From positions 24,999,194 through 25,063,193 of the forward strand of contig CM077149.1 of NCBI GenBank assembly GCA_039583875.1: a stretch of DNA of 64,000 nt. The letters are read 5' to 3'. The stretch's first letter is position 1. Each line of letters opens with the position of its first letter. Made by a program: the position numbers and the translations under genes. This DNA comes from Platanthera guangdongensis (taxonomy: Eukaryota > Streptophyta > Magnoliopsida > Asparagales > Orchidaceae). Below, in pieces: positions 1 to 11,717 of the stretch. The notes under the pieces were generated by a model. That model was not told the origin of the DNA, made no database searches, and saw only the letters and a program-made list of their open reading frames with translations.

Positions 1-1400
1 GCACTAGTTACACTCAAGCGCAAATTCGTAGGACTTTAGGATAATCATGGGGCTTGGGTTACGGTGAGGTAAACAATGATAAAAAGAAAGGCTATGCACC
101 TAACCCAAATGAGCTATCAAAAAAGAATCCAACTGCTAACCACAATATATGCAGGTACACCACACCTCCAGACTTTAACTTTTAACAAATGGGTGTGTGC
201 ACCGCCTACTCCAAATATAATCACATTTCCATAACGATTTTCAATTTAAACGTTTTCTTTTCACTTCTCATTTTTTCTTTACAAATATTTTTCTCATTTT
301 TTTCTTTTTCTTCATTTTATTTGCACAATTCAGCAGAAATAGACTTGGGAGCACTTCCACATTTTCACAAATAATAACACCACATCACATCCCAACATGA
401 AAATATAAAACACTAAACTCGACTTGGGTGTGCAACTAGGATAGACTCTGGGGCTTTGGTGAATGAAGGTGGAGCTGAATCAAAAGAAGGGTAGGCACAA
501 CAGAGCTAGCGAGGATATGACGTTAGGAACGGTACAAAGCTCAACCGGGCCAAAATGATGGCCTACATCACGCTTACGCTTGACTAACCATGCACCTATG
601 CTTCGAGAGTAGCTTGGGGCAAGTTCTTAGCCACCAAGAAAGATAATCCTTCCTCCCGACTCGAGCAAAACGAGGCTAGTGGTGGCTACACACATCCCTA
701 CACTACCGTTTGATTCATACCGGATTCACCAACTTTTGAGTAGAATAAAAAGTCTTTACGCAAATAGAGAAATATAAAACTATAAGCATACAGAAAAAAT
801 AAATCTACTCGAATTTCTACACAGACGAGAGCAGTTGACTAGAAACACAATAAGGTCAACATTTTACTCTGTCTCACAATCCAAAGCCAGCACCATAATT
901 TTCCCAAATCTAACGAAGAAATGAGTTTAACTCGCAGCACACAAACAACTAAGCACGCGCTCAAGTGGGTGCAGTGGTGTGCAGTGCATTGAACTAATCA
1001 TAATAAATCAATAAAAGCTTCTAGTATGCACATGAAATGTGCACGTGCAAAAGGTAACAAAACTGGCTCTCCCCTAGACTTAAACTAAACTACACAGCAT
1101 ATGATAGAGAAATTAAAATCATAAAGAGCTTAAGGGAAGAGGTTACCCAATGCTCAGCTAGTGAGCATACCAGAAGGCGCGTGGAAACTTGAAGCAGGCC
1201 CGCCATACGAAGAATCAGAACCCCGCCAATGCGATTTGCTATGAATTCCTGCAGGGGTGAGCTCCGCAAAAACACAAGAAAAATATACATAAAGAAATGC
1301 TAAAACTAAAATAGACATGAAAAATAAAAATGCAGGAAAATGAAAGATAAGTACTGGAGTTATTGTCATCCCAGCACGACTTATTAAATTCTAAACAGTT
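1..1400 (-). other. 3' non-coding half of element 0
   Basis: No credible coding region is seen. The sequence aligns by eye with 56400-57720 in element 3: shared landmarks are the seven-base block 'ggggctt', the 'agcttggggcaagttcttag' type block near 610, and 'gagcataccag' followed by 'attcctgca' near 1160-1255. Conservation of a non-coding 3' region between elements whose ORFs differ suggests a common ancestor or a cis-acting role. The latter is inference. Confidence 0.6.
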
Positions 1401-2567
1401 CTAGCTAATGGGCCTATGAAATAAAAAGTGCACAGGTAACTGGCCTAATATCCGTTTCGGTAACGGGTACCGATACGGTGATAGAGCAGTTACCCCTCTA
1501 CCTAAATAATAATACCTGCCCAACACAGGTAGAGGAAATAGGAAGTAGGATGAGGAGGAGGCCTGGTCCTCACTCATCTCACCACAAAATAAATCCTTGC
1601 CTAATAAGGTATCGTCTATCACAGGCCCGCTGGAGGCGATGGCAATGGCATGAGCACAAAGCTCTTCGTCATCCCAACGTACCTGTGGAGACTCATCCTG
1701 CACAGGCTCAGATAACGAAGGGGGATCAAGTAATAAAAGAGAAGAAGAACTAAAATAATCAGAAATAGGGAGAGTGATCCCAGTATCACTCTCAGCAGGA
1801 TCCAAGCATAGATCACTGTCGGTATCATACGAGTCGTACCGAGGGGAATCCGAGAACTCGAGGTCCGCGATGGTAAGAGGAACGACCTCATCCAATAAGG
1901 AGGTGCAAACCTCTGCATCGGAAAGAGGGTATTCCTCATCCCACCGGGGTGCGAAAAAGTGTTCCGAAGATCCACTTTCTCCGTCGGAGATAGAGGAATC
2001 ATCATCCCACTTCGGCGCAACCTCAGGCACCGAATCATCAACAAGTACGGCATCATCAACCGACTCACAAGAAAATGGAGTAGCACAATCCGGCAAAAAT
2101 TGCGGAGGGGCAAGGCTGCTCTCAAAATCAAGCACTGAATGAGCATGCCCCATCGCAAAATCATTCGCTGACGCCACCCCGTCGACGACCGGAACAATCT
2201 CATCGTCCCATACAGGAGTGTCCATGAGTTCTTGCTCCTCTTTTTGTTGGCTAACACCAGAGTGATCATCATCACTCGAGGGAAGCTCGTAAAAAGGGAT
2301 CGAGGGACCCATGAAAGAGCTGTATGCGACGAGAGATTCTTCAATAATCTCAACGGGTAAAGAATGAGCAAATTGCGTTATGTTAGTGTATGGGCCCTCA
2401 GAGGGAGAAGGCTTGCACAAACGAGGGCAATCCTTCAACATGTGGCCCATACCTTGACATAACAAACACCGAATGCAATGCTCGGCATTCATAACAGCAA
2501 TGGCATCGATGGATCGGCGCAAAGTGTCAAGGATACGACACTCAGCATCAGAATCCATCACGAACAA
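1401..2567 (-). CDS. Acidic single-zinc-knuckle protein of element 0 (388 aa), function unknown
   Basis: This intact ORF starts about 200 nt after the PBS, where gag is expected. Near residues 36-49 it has one CCHC zinc knuckle (CLLCQGMGHMLKDC, spacing C-x2-C-x4-H-x4-C). The rest is very acidic and serine-rich, and carries four spaced tryptophan motifs of the form WD(D/E)(D/E): VWDDE, KWDDD, RWDEE and RWDDE. I see no capsid (retrotrans_gag) region, protease motif, signal peptide or membrane segment. The zinc knuckle suggests nucleic-acid binding and the acidic repeats suggest a protein-interaction surface, but both are inference. A relic of the same type lies at 11718-12173 in element X. It could be a shrunken gag, or a protein that uses an autonomous partner's capsid. 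Confidence 0.6.
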   Translation of the reverse strand: MFVMDSDAECRILDTLRRSIDAIAVMNAEHCIRCLLCQGMGHMLKDCPRLCKPSPSEGPYTNITQFAHSLPVEIIEESLVAYSSFMGPSIPFYELPSSDDDHSGVSQQKEEQELMDTPVWDDEIVPVVDGVASANDFAMGHAHSVLDFESSLAPPQFLPDCATPFSCESVDDAVLVDDSVPEVAPKWDDDSSISDGESGSSEHFFAPRWDEEYPLSDAEVCTSLLDEVVPLTIADLEFSDSPRYDSYDTDSDLCLDPAESDTGITLPISDYFSSSSLLLLDPPSLSEPVQDESPQVRWDDEELCAHAIAIASSGPVIDDTLLGKDLFCGEMSEDQASSSSYFLFPLPVLGRYYYLGRGVTALSPYRYPLPKRILGQLPVHFLFHRPIS

Positions 2568-2767
2568 AAATAACTGCTGAAAAAGTGCTACACAGCTAAA
2601 ATGAAAATAGCACGGATCTGCTATCTAAATCAAAAATCAGAAAAGGGTAAAATGAAATAAGCAAAATAAAAATTCTAATAACAAAAGCAAATAAAAAAAA
2701 TGATATGCACAAATGGAAAAGGGCTTCAATCTACTATCTCCCTCTCCACAAACTCACACGACTGTCT

Positions 2768-2785
2768 TCCCCGGCAATGGCGCCA
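2768..2785 (-). other. Primer binding site of element 0
   Basis: Reverse complement of this stretch reads TGGCGCCATTGCCGGGGA, one base off the tRNA-Asp-type PBS found perfectly at 60498-60515. Six bases separate it from the LTR edge at 2792. Confidence 0.85.
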
Positions 2786-2791
2786 AAAACT

Positions 2792-4244
2792 TGATGTGTA
2801 AGATCACGGCAGTGAACCGGTCGCACAAGTAATATAAAATGGGGGCTTTCCCAAGTATCGATCTCACAAGGAACACAGTAAGGTGGAGTTAATTTTGACG
2901 AGGACTTGAGATTAAAGTCCTTAGGATCGGCGGTAACGATGGGGGCTTTGATATTGCGGACAAAGAAAATAAAACACTATCAACTACTCCTATGCAACGC
3001 CGCTATGCGATGCTTCGCCAGGCGGGATGGAAGACTAGTCAGGCCGCTATGCACCGAATCGCTAGGCGGATGGACGAGTAGGCTTGTGGATGAGGTGGTG
3101 AGAATGGCGGAATGAGGGTCGTGAGCACCTCTTCGCTACGCACACCACTAGCAATTGCTTGTGCGGCAAGGGTGGATGGACAAATAGGCACACCTCAAGT
3201 AAATAACGAAAACATAAAATCACATAGACATGATTACACATAAACGTATATTACACTAAGCATAACTTCATCAAATACAAGAGTTCAACTACACATTCAA
3301 CAACCAATCAAGAAAAGAGTCTGCGAAATCGACCGAATACGAAGCCTTGTTGAGGATTCACGGTTGGAGTCGTCGGGTTGTCAATCCGCGTCCAAGCTCG
3401 GTCCGCAACTGCGTCCGGGGTAGAGAAGGGCTATCACCACCTTCCAATGGCCCGTCTTCTTCGTGTCACAATCCGGTGCAGGATGGCACAACTTCTCCTA
3501 GCTTGGTGGAGAAAGCTAGGTCAAGCTCTTCTTGTAGCTCAAGGATGAAGGAGGAGGCCGAGAGGAAGCTCCGGCTTGGATTTGGCGGTGAAAGCTTGCC
3601 CGGAGAACCTCCCTAGGGTGGAAGATGAAGGGGAATGGCGGAACCCTTCCTCGGAGATGAAAATGGCGGAGAAAAGTCGAGCGATCCGGAATTAGGGCGG
3701 AACCTGCGAATTTATAGATTGCAGAAATTATAATGCACACGACCAGTGGCGCACGACCAGTGGTCGTGCGCACTATGGCCAGTGGTAGTGCGTTTTCCCC
3801 AGCCAGAATTTGGAAGAAAATGGAATCAATGCACACGATCAGTGGCGCACGACCAATGGTCGTGCGCACTGTGTCCAGTGATAGTGCGCATACCCCAGGC
3901 AGATTCTGGAAATAAGGGAACATTGCGCATGAGCAGTGGCACACGACCAGTGGTCGTGCGCACTATATCCAGTGAGCGTGCGCAGTATTCCTGCTTCCAA
4001 ACATCCCCGGAACACGCACACGAACACTGTACCAAGCACTGATATGTGCAGACATTCCAGACGAGCACAATAGGAGTACAAATAATAAAAGTACAAAAAT
4101 ACACAACCACGTGCCTAAGTGTGCACTTTCTATGAAAATAAAGACAAGATGAAATATGAACGATATAGAACTAAAAGTGAAGTGCAAATGCGTGAAAACT
4201 AGCCCAGATGAGTCCGAAAAACCCTATATAAATCGGACTCATCA
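2792..4244 (-). repeat. 5' LTR of element 0, with palindrome cluster
   Basis: About 1453 bp, with TG...CA ends (tgatg at 2792, catca at 4244), like the element 3 LTRs. Around 3735-3985 it holds several copies of a near-perfect palindrome. The best copy, at 3749-3771, has 11-bp arms (GCGCACGACCA / TGGTCGTGCGC) around one G. Others are at about 3840-3870 and 3935-3985. Overlapping ORFs on both strands here are shadows of the palindromes, not genes. Confidence 0.85.
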
Positions 4245-4734
4245 GTGGCACACCATGCAACCGTACAATATTCTCCACATAGAGTTTGGCCAACCTTTCC
4301 ACCGGATCTTCCTTCCTGATCGGGATGAAGTGTGACACCTTTGTCAACCTATCTACGACCACCCAGATGGCGTCGTTTCCCCTCCGCGACTTCGGCAAAC
4401 CATGCACAAAATCCATAGATATGTCGTCAAATATCCATTCCGGGATAGGCAAGGACTTTAGGAAACCTACGGGCTTCTGGCACTCCGTCTTAACCAAGGC
4501 ACAGGTTTGGAACTTGGCCACATAGAGTGCTACATCCTTCTTCAATCCTGGCCACCAAAATAATTTCTCCATATCTCTATACATCTTCGTGCTTCCCGGG
4601 TGAATTGAGTACTTGGTATGATGAGCCTCGTACATCAACTCCTCACGAAGATTATCCGCACTAGGAACACATAGGCGACCGTCCTTCCTTAGCAACCCAT
4701 CTTCAACAGCAAACTGGGAATTTGACCCATCCAA
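4245..4734 (-). pseudogene. Integrase N-terminal part of element A, truncated by element 0
   Basis: The frame starts near 4734 and shows the zinc-binding HHCC region: SIHPGSTKMYRDM, then a tail with FQTC where family members usually have a first cysteine (C to F change). It continues into the catalytic core with IFDDISMDFVHGLPKS, which carries the first Asp, and WVVVDRLTKVSHFIP. Family sequence breaks at LHGVPL, just before the second catalytic Asp, because the element 0 LTR begins there. The open frame runs on to 4171, but those last residues are encoded by the LTR. Confidence 0.85.
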
Positions 4735-4818
4735 TGATTCATCAAAGATCTACTTTATGCTATTATCCTGAATCAAAGCCCGCCGAACTCTATGGGCTAG
4801 GTCACACTGCACCTCGGT

Positions 4819-5400
4819 CTAAAATAATTTCGCCTCATTACTAGACTGCTTGTTGACGCAAGATATCTCCAAAGCCTCCAACTCACGGAACAATCTCTCA
4901 TCATGTACTAATAACCAGTTGGCCTGTGCAGGAACCTTATGACTTAACGCATCTGCCACAACATTACCTTTCCATGGCACAAAATGTATCTTGAAGTTGT
5001 AGTCCCCTAGGAACTCCATCCACCTCCACTGCCTCATGTTCAGATCCTTTTGATCTAATAGGTACTTCAAGCTCTTATGATCGGTGTATATATCGACTTT
5101 TACACCATACAGATAGTGCCTCCACAGCGTTAAAGCAAATATCACGGCCGCTAACTCCAAGTCATGGATCGGATAATTTCTCTCGTAAGCCTTTAATTGT
5201 CGTGAACCATAGGCTATCACACTTCTATGCTGTAGCAGAACACAGCACAAACTACTTCCCGAAGCATCACTATAGATTTCGAACCCTTCGATTCCTCTTG
5301 GGGAACATAAAACAGGCGCTGTGTTCAACTGCCTCTTCAACTCTTCAAAAGCCTGTTCGCACTCCAAATTCCACACAAACTTCTGATTCTTCCTAGTCAA
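4819..5400 (-). pseudogene. RNase H domain of element A
   Basis: This 193-aa frame matches Ty3/gypsy RNase H. It has the first catalytic Asp in YSDASG, the Glu in [12 protein letters not shown], the Asp in [10 protein letters not shown], and the final Asp in VADALSHK. A stop (near 4818) separates it from the integrase frame, and a frame break separates it from RT between 5400 and 5625, where degraded RT thumb/connection sequence lies. Catalytic residues look intact, but the gene is not expressible as a polyprotein. Confidence 0.85.
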
Positions 5401-5624
5401 AGTCGTGAGTGGTAGCGCTATCTGCGAGAGGTTTTCTACGAAGCGCCTCTAGTAGCTAGCAAGCCCCAGAAAGCTCCGGACCTCTGCCACTGTAGTCAAA
5501 GCAGGCCACTCCCGTATCGCCACTATCTTCACCGGATCCACAGCTATCCCTCTCCACTAACAATATGACCAAGGAATGCTATCGAGGATAACCAGAACTC
5601 ACACTTGGAGAACTTAGCATACAA

Positions 5625-6374
5625 CTAGTTTCTCCTCAACGTCTCCAACACCATGTGCAGGTGATTATAGTGATCCTCTTCATACTGCGAGTACACCAGG
5701 ATATCGTCAATAAATAGTATCACAAAACGGTACAGGTACTCTCTGAACGTCCTGTTCATCAGATCCATAAACACGGATGGCGCATTGGTCAAACCAAACG
5801 ACATGACCGTGAACTCGTAATGCCCAAACCACGTACTAAATGCTGTCTTTGGGATGTCGCTCTCCCTTATCCTCAATTGGTAGTAACCGGACTTCAGATC
5901 TAACTTCGAATATACCTTTGACCCAACCAACTGATCAAATAGATCGTCAATTCTCGGGATCGGATACTTATTCTTTTTAGTAAGCTTGTTCAATTCCCGG
6001 TAGTCGATACAAAGCCGCAAGCTCCCATCTTTCTTCTTAACGAATAGAACCGGTGCGCTCCAAGGCAACGAACTTGGACGCACATAACCGTGCTCCAACA
6101 ACTCTTGCAGTTGCACCTTCAACTCCACCATCTCTTTTGGCGCTATCCGAAAGGGGGAGCGTGACACCGGTTTGGCACCCGGTACCAGCTCGATAGTAGA
6201 GTCTATCTCCTGCTGAGGAGGAGCTCCTAGGAGATCATCTGGAAACACATCAGGATACTCGGACACAATTGGGATACTATCCAGACTAGGCGTAGGCGTT
6301 GAAGCCTGCACTAATGTGACAAACAGCTCTGACCCAGACCGAACTTCCTTAATCACCTGAAAGGCCGATATCAA
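5625..6374 (-). pseudogene. Reverse transcriptase domain of element A
   Basis: This 249-aa frame covers the fingers and palm of Ty3/gypsy RT: KELVQ-type lead-in ([19 protein letters not shown]), [61 protein letters not shown] and the catalytic box FIDDILVYS. It ends at a TAG just after LETLRRN, where intact relatives continue into LYAKFSKCEF. The first ~60 residues include the protease/RT linker. Decayed, but the catalytic box is intact. Confidence 0.9.
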
Positions 6375-6392
6375 CGTCTTGCTCGACCTCTT

Positions 6393-6745
6393 TCACACCT
6401 GCAAATGCCATCTCATGACTAACTCCCAACTTACCTCCTTGTAACTACAATCAATGCATGGTTGCTGCTCTGAGAGCCAGCCCATAGCAAAGATCACATC
6501 GCACGTAGCTATTAGCAATAGCGATGCTCGCAAATCATTGACGTGACTCCCACACCTTACCCTAACGCTACTAGCTCTATCCACATGCATAGGGCACCCG
6601 TAGGCAGCAACCCATCCAATTTGACTTTTGCCATCGAAGGAAGTACTCCGATGCGCGAGAGAAACCCTTCAGACAGAAAGGATGCGAAACTTCCGCACCA
6701 AACAGTGCTCTCGCCGGACAATCGATAATCTAACAAGCCTAACAC
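6393..6745 (-). pseudogene. Protease remnant of element A
   Basis: Two overlapping broken frames are present. Near 6393-6590 the block FAMGWLSEQQPCIDCSYKEVSW matches the C-terminal part of gypsy retropepsin (usually GMDWL...IDC). Upstream, 6590-6745 holds a frameshifted version of the region that should carry the D-[ST]-G-A active site; I cannot find an intact active-site triad. Confidence 0.6.
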
Positions 6746-6979
6746 AATCAGTCATAGGCTAAAATGCGTAGGGAAACAAATATTTAAAGCTAACCTGCTA
6801 TACATACACGTCACCACGTCAAACAACTTTGTGTCTTCCTGCTGGCTAAGGTTGTACACTTTTGGCTGGGTTGGGGCATAGTGCGATGTGGTTGCCTCCG
6901 ACCCCTTGCCCTTCTCCTCGTAGATAACTCCAGATTTCTTCTCGGACTTCCGTCATCTGCGCCAACAGTTTTGGGCAAA

Positions 6980-7693
6980 ATGTCCTGCCTTCGCACAGTT
7001 AAAACATGTAATTGCCTTCCTCCCAATGACTGCTGCCGTCTTAGCTTTTTTTATCTTCTATGCGCCATTACGACAATCTCGGGCAAAGTGCCCTTTCTTG
7101 CCACAAGTATGACAGTTGTAAGTAACCTTGCTAATCTATGATCTAACCCTCTTTCTCAGCATTCTACGAGATGCAGCCCTCATAGGATTGCAGAGTTCGA
7201 TACCCTACTCACTGGTATCTGGTAAATTTTCCCCATATCTACTTCCAAAGATCTAGCCGACTCCACCAAGGCTCGGAATCCCAATAGTTTTGGTCCTTGC
7301 AGTAGAATTCGCAGTTCGTCATGCAGACCATTATAGAATCTATCAACTATATACTGCTCATTCTCCAACCCAAAGCATGGGTAGGTGGTTTATCAAAAGA
7401 AATGCATGCAAATACTAATCAACTGAGTGTGTACCCTGCACTAAGCACATGTTCAACGGCTATCTTGATGGCCTTCTAAATGTCACTTGATCCAACTCAC
7501 CACCCGACAATGAATTCATCTCAGGGACAAAGGGTTGCACATTACTTCCCTGCTGTGCACTAGTTACAGCAAGCACCACTTCAACAATCCTTCTTATGGT
7601 TTCAAACGATGGAGGGGTCTCAAGCACATTGCTGGGTGCACTATAATCCTCAGAAACAAGATGTTCTGTCGGCTCTGCGCCACTCCCGGTCAC
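6980..7693 (-). pseudogene. Gag remnants of element A with two CCHC zinc knuckles
   Basis: Translating the minus strand gives two zinc knuckles: CHTCGKKGHFARDC (about 7074-7115) and, further downstream, CFNCAKAGHFAQNC (about 6970-7012). Upstream, 7180-7368 encodes RFYNGLHDELRILLQG, typical of the C-terminal half of gypsy capsid. The frame at 7460-7693 is probably the N-terminal linker. The central capsid segment is missing between 7368 and 7460, and frames change at least three times. Paired knuckles are usual in Tekay-like gag. Confidence 0.65.
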
Positions 7694-7900
7694 CTATAGT
7701 CGTACAAACACCAATAAGTGACCAAACGGAATTGCAAAAAGCAATTATCGGAACACGCAGGTTCCTCAAACACGTGTATTTTTCATTCCTAAGTGGACAT
7801 TCATGGGTTCTTTTTGATGTTATAACGATGACGCACACATGTGCTCACCACCCCTTAAAAGAATTCGTCCACGAATTCCTTTAAGCCTCACCGTAACCAG

Positions 7901-7913
7901 AAGTCTGATACCA
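7901..7913 (-). other. Primer binding site of element A
   Basis: Reverse complement reads TGGTATCAGACTT, close to the tRNA-iMet PBS TGGTATCAGAGC. Three bases separate it from the LTR edge at 7917. Confidence 0.8.
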
Positions 7914-7916
7914 AAT

Positions 7917-9894
7917 TGTAACACCACCATCTGTCATATGGCATATAATAGAAGGTCCAGCTGGAACCCGACGCTATATACCACGGACAGTCGGAAGGGT
8001 TACATAAGAATATCCAAACTATCAAATTAAGATTACTCGTCCTACACAGAGCATTCTAGCGGAAGCTTTTAAATAGTTGAAAGAACCCAAAACTTAAATC
8101 CATAATCATGAATGTCCACATCCACACAACAGGAATGAAAACCCAATACACTGAAAGGTACATGGCCTTATGGCCTTACAATAGTTCACTTATCAAATAG
8201 TGTCTTACATACATCGGCTTGCAGGCCAGCCACACATGACAAAATAAAAACAACTATTCTTTAAGGCCTTCGAGGGCCAGCACGGCAAAATGGGCTCCAG
8301 CCCGCTATTTTGCACTCGGTTCCGCAGCACCTGCAAGCAACATTCCACCGCACGGTGGCAAACAGGCAACGGTCAGCTAAAGCATACCAAATTATAACGA
8401 CCACGTCCCTTTCTCGGGATGGCTGTGCTCCTTCCCTGCATATCATTAGCCCTGCTAAATAATTATGTAAAAATATACTATGCCACTGGTGTTGGCTCTC
8501 ATGGCCAAACACCCCATGCACTCAGGCACATTAACGGTGAATCCTAACACTTCAGCGTCTTCACCACCACCACCAAGATGGAAACAACATGAGCATTTTA
8601 GCATTCCCGACCACTGTCTAAGGCTCCCGACTATGCCAACGGCCAGTCCCCTTTTCAGGTCTCTCGCACCGAACCACATAGCCCAGGTCAAATTCCACTT
8701 GCCCGTTGCTCAAAAGCGAAGTTCACCTTAAGACGTACGCACGAGCCAAGCTACTCTCGGATCCCAAAACTTTTCCAAACAATCACATAATCCAGTTATG
8801 TTCAAGGCCGGTTCCTAGACCGCCAAGTTAGCAGAACAACGATTCCGCTCAGTTTTCTGGGTGCGCCTTGGAGCTAACCCCCAAGGATCCCTGCTGCAAT
8901 CTACCGCATAGAAACCCAAAAACCCAAAGCACGGAGTCATCTCCGGCAAATCATAACAAATGCAACATCACCGATCCAGACCAACATATCCGGGTAGGCT
9001 TCAAACACAATGCCTACGCCCGTACTTCGGTTCCGGACTCTATATGCAACACAAGGGGGACTATTCCCGTCAACCCCAAGGAATACCGCACACTCACCAC
9101 GCACTTGCGGGAGCGGGATTCCCTTTGCAGAAAGGAAGAGATTCACATGCTCAAGTCGTGAATTGTTACACTTGTAGTCCGTTTTTGCGCCATGGAAAAA
9201 CTACACGGATGAAAATCTTCGAAATGAACTTTCCTCCACGGATCCACTCTCAGATCTCAAAACGGTGCTCCAATGCTACACCGGCGGCCGGAAAACCCTT
9301 CCTTCCTCCTCCTCTTTCCAACTCCTTGAGAGAGAGAATGGTTTGGAGAGAAATGAAGGATTAACTCCCCTATTCCCGGCCTTAACAGAGCAGGAAATCA
9401 TCTGGGCCGTTGGATCTTATTTAAAGAAAACGAATGGCTCAGATCCACTCAAAAAACCCCAAACCTGGGCCGAACACGGCTTGGCACACGGCCGTGTCCC
9501 AGGCCGTGTTCCTCGATACAGGCACGATCGTCGAACACATTGACTCACACGGGCTCAGGAACGCCCGTGTCTCACTCGACATGCCCGTGTCGGGTTCCTC
9601 GACATGCCCGTGACCGGGGGCGTGTCCCGCATAACCGCCACGCCAACCGACACGACCCAACTGAACACGGGTAGGGACATGGGTATGAACACGCCCTTGT
9701 CACCCCTGACACGCCCGTGTCAAAAGTGTTCACAACCCGTGTTTTCTGCCGTGTCCTTCTCGGGATGAAAACAGTCAAAACACCAGCCAGACACGGCCTT
9801 GGACACGCCTGTGTCCTAGGCCGTGTACCCCTATACAGGCACCAAAAATCTCTTTTTCCGCGACCAACTCAAATATAATTTTCGGGGCGTTACA
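7917..9894 (-). repeat. 5' LTR of element A, with palindrome cluster
   Basis: About 1978 bp. On the minus strand it begins TGTAACGCCCCGAAAA and ends GGTGTTACA, the classic Tekay-type LTR ends. At 9470-9840 it is packed with variants of ACACGGGCGTGT, ACACGCCCGTGT and CACGGCCGTG, each a short GC-rich palindrome or half of one, spaced roughly 15-40 bp. No gene lies inside; ORFs at 8261-9660 are chance frames in this GC-rich sequence. Confidence 0.85.
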
Positions 9895-10748
9895 AACATG
9901 ATGGTGAAAAAAATCACACTAAACCAAGAAAAGAGTTTTATAAAAAAAAATCAACATAAGAAATATTCAAACTTTTTCAATCATAACACGTTTTTTTCTT
10001 TTTTTAACATAAGGCCATAAGAATTTTGAAAATTTGGCCAACAACATAATTTTCACATACTTCAAATTTATTTTCTTTTACATTCTTCTATTTGCAGCTT
10101 TCTTTTCTCATTAAAATTCTCCACATTTTCACCAAAATGAATCTCTCACACTATAAAAAATTAAAATAAAACTCAAAATTTAGTGTGATAAAAAGGTTGG
10201 GATTGTTGGCTTTGGTGAAAAAGGTTGGTGGAGGTAGCAAAGAAAACAATGAAAAGCTCAAAATGTTTAACTAGAGAGTAATTTTAAGGTATGCTAGAAA
10301 GCACAAATGATTCAAAAATGTCTTAAATAATTTTCATGCTCTTAAATCTATCTAAAGCAAAGCTTGAAGATTTCAAAAGGTGCAAGATTAGATAGAAAAT
10401 AAAGAAACTTTCCTTTTTATGAAAGTGAAAATAATAAGCTTCTTGATCGGTTTGCATCTACTACACTAAACGTAAGTTAATATTACAAATATTTTTAAAA
10501 GAGAAAACAACAGATGATAGATTTTACATAAGTAAAAAATATAAAAAGAAAATCATGAGAAAGTGTAAATATTCAATAGATTTTTCAAACATAACATGAT
10601 ACATCTAATTAGGAATACTACACAAGTCAAGATATTACTCGCGAAACATAGCAAAAATGAAAATTAGAAAAACTTCATGTAGCTAAACAAGTAAACAAGT
10701 GATTAAAAATAAGAAAACACAAGGTTGTGGAGTACTAAAGATAAAGCA
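9895..10748 (-). other. AT-rich 3' non-coding tail of element X
   Basis: No coding potential. Blocks such as 'tggctttggtgaaaaaggtt' near 10208 recall 'ggctttggtgaatgaaggtg' at 452 in element 0, which supports descent from the same non-coding region. Confidence 0.5.
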
Positions 10749-10882
<134 letters not shown>

Positions 10883-10975
10883 CATCCTGGACTTCCCGAG
10901 GATTATCCTGTGAAGGATTCACAAGGTACTAGGAGATACAATGGGATGAAAGCTCAAATCTCCTTTTCCAAGAAA
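10883..10975 (+). repeat. Dispersed ~95-bp motif, copy 1
   Basis: Starts near 'catcctggacttcccgagg', contains 'ggtactaggagatacaat' and 'gctcaaatctcc', and ends near 'ccaagaaattag'. Other copies begin near 12268, 15463 and 15655. Origin unknown. Confidence 0.65.
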
Positions 10976-11717
10976 TTAGATTTCACTTTTCTAATTTTTT
11001 TCATAATTTTTTAATACAAGAAAGAAAAAAAACAAATAAGTCTTTTTTGGAAACATTTCTAAGAATGAAAAGGAGAACAAAATCTAATTCCCCCCAGACT
11101 AGAGGGAAACATCATCCCCGATGTTTAAAAAAAGAACAAGGAGAAAGCAGTCAAAGAAAGGCATGAATTGTAAAAAAGATAAATAAAATAGTTACTTCCC
11201 TGAATTGGTGAGTCTGAAGGTCGATGCCACTCTCCCATGCTTAAGCTTGAAACCGGGTGTAATTGAGCTAAGCACAAAGGAACACCGAACATCTAAGCTT
11301 TTATTCCTACAAAACAAACAAACAAACAAAACATAGAACATAATGATAAGCAAGTGGTGCCTCCCAAGTGCGCTCTTTGTTTAACGTTGTACGAGCTCGA
11401 CCACTATGTTAGTTAAACGAAAAATAATAATTAAAGTGAGTCAAAAACTCCCATAATGCACGCTTAGGAGAAAGCGCAAGAAGAAGTTGCCAATATATAT
11501 TTTGAATACTTTTTATTTTTTTGGAAAAAGAAAAAGAAATAAAAGAAGGAAAAAAAGGGACGAAGAAGGAAAAGAAAAAGAAAAATTTAAAATAAAACAA
11601 TCTACTGAAAAAGCTTTTTCAAAAGAAAAAGAAATAAGAGAAGAAGAAGAAAGAGGAGAAAAGAGAATGAGAGTTGATGTCAGCGATTGACAAACAACAA
11701 TTTGCTCTAAAGGTGCA

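Larger units (their letters stand above)
1..4244 (-). mobile_element. Element 0: non-autonomous Athila/Tat-like LTR retrotransposon, 3' part outside window
   Basis: Read on the minus strand, this is 5' LTR (4244-2792), a PBS, one ORF (2567-1401) and then non-coding sequence to the window edge. The LTR ends are TG...CA. The PBS matches the tRNA-Asp-type site common in Athila/Tat elements. No RT, RNase H or integrase is visible in the part present. It lies inside the integrase of element A: A's coding sequence stops exactly at 4245. The expected target duplication is GTGGC (4245-4249), but its partner is off-window. Non-coding parts match element 3 (56400-57700), for example the stretch with 'gactcaagcg' near the left edge. 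The non-autonomous status is inferred, because the left part is missing. Confidence 0.8.
4245..9894 (-). mobile_element. Element A: decayed Tekay-like Ty3/gypsy element, 3' part outside window
   Basis: The minus-strand order is 5' LTR (9894-7917), PBS, gag remnants with two zinc knuckles, protease, RT, RNase H, and integrase cut at 4245 by element 0. This order is Ty3/gypsy. Zinc-knuckle, RT and integrase motifs resemble Tekay/Del chromoviruses, though the C-terminal chromodomain is off-window. Several stops and frameshifts make it non-functional. Right flank AACAT (9895-9899) would be the target duplication; its partner is outside. It appears to have landed in the older element X. Confidence 0.85.

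Noticed and set aside
3516..4110. Several overlapping ORFs on both strands
   Set aside because: They are mirror frames of the palindrome cluster in the element 0 LTR and have no family resemblance.
8261..9778. Group of short ORFs between the element A PBS and 9894
   Set aside because: They lie inside the LTR, overlap in several frames and have low-complexity Arg/Gly/Pro content.
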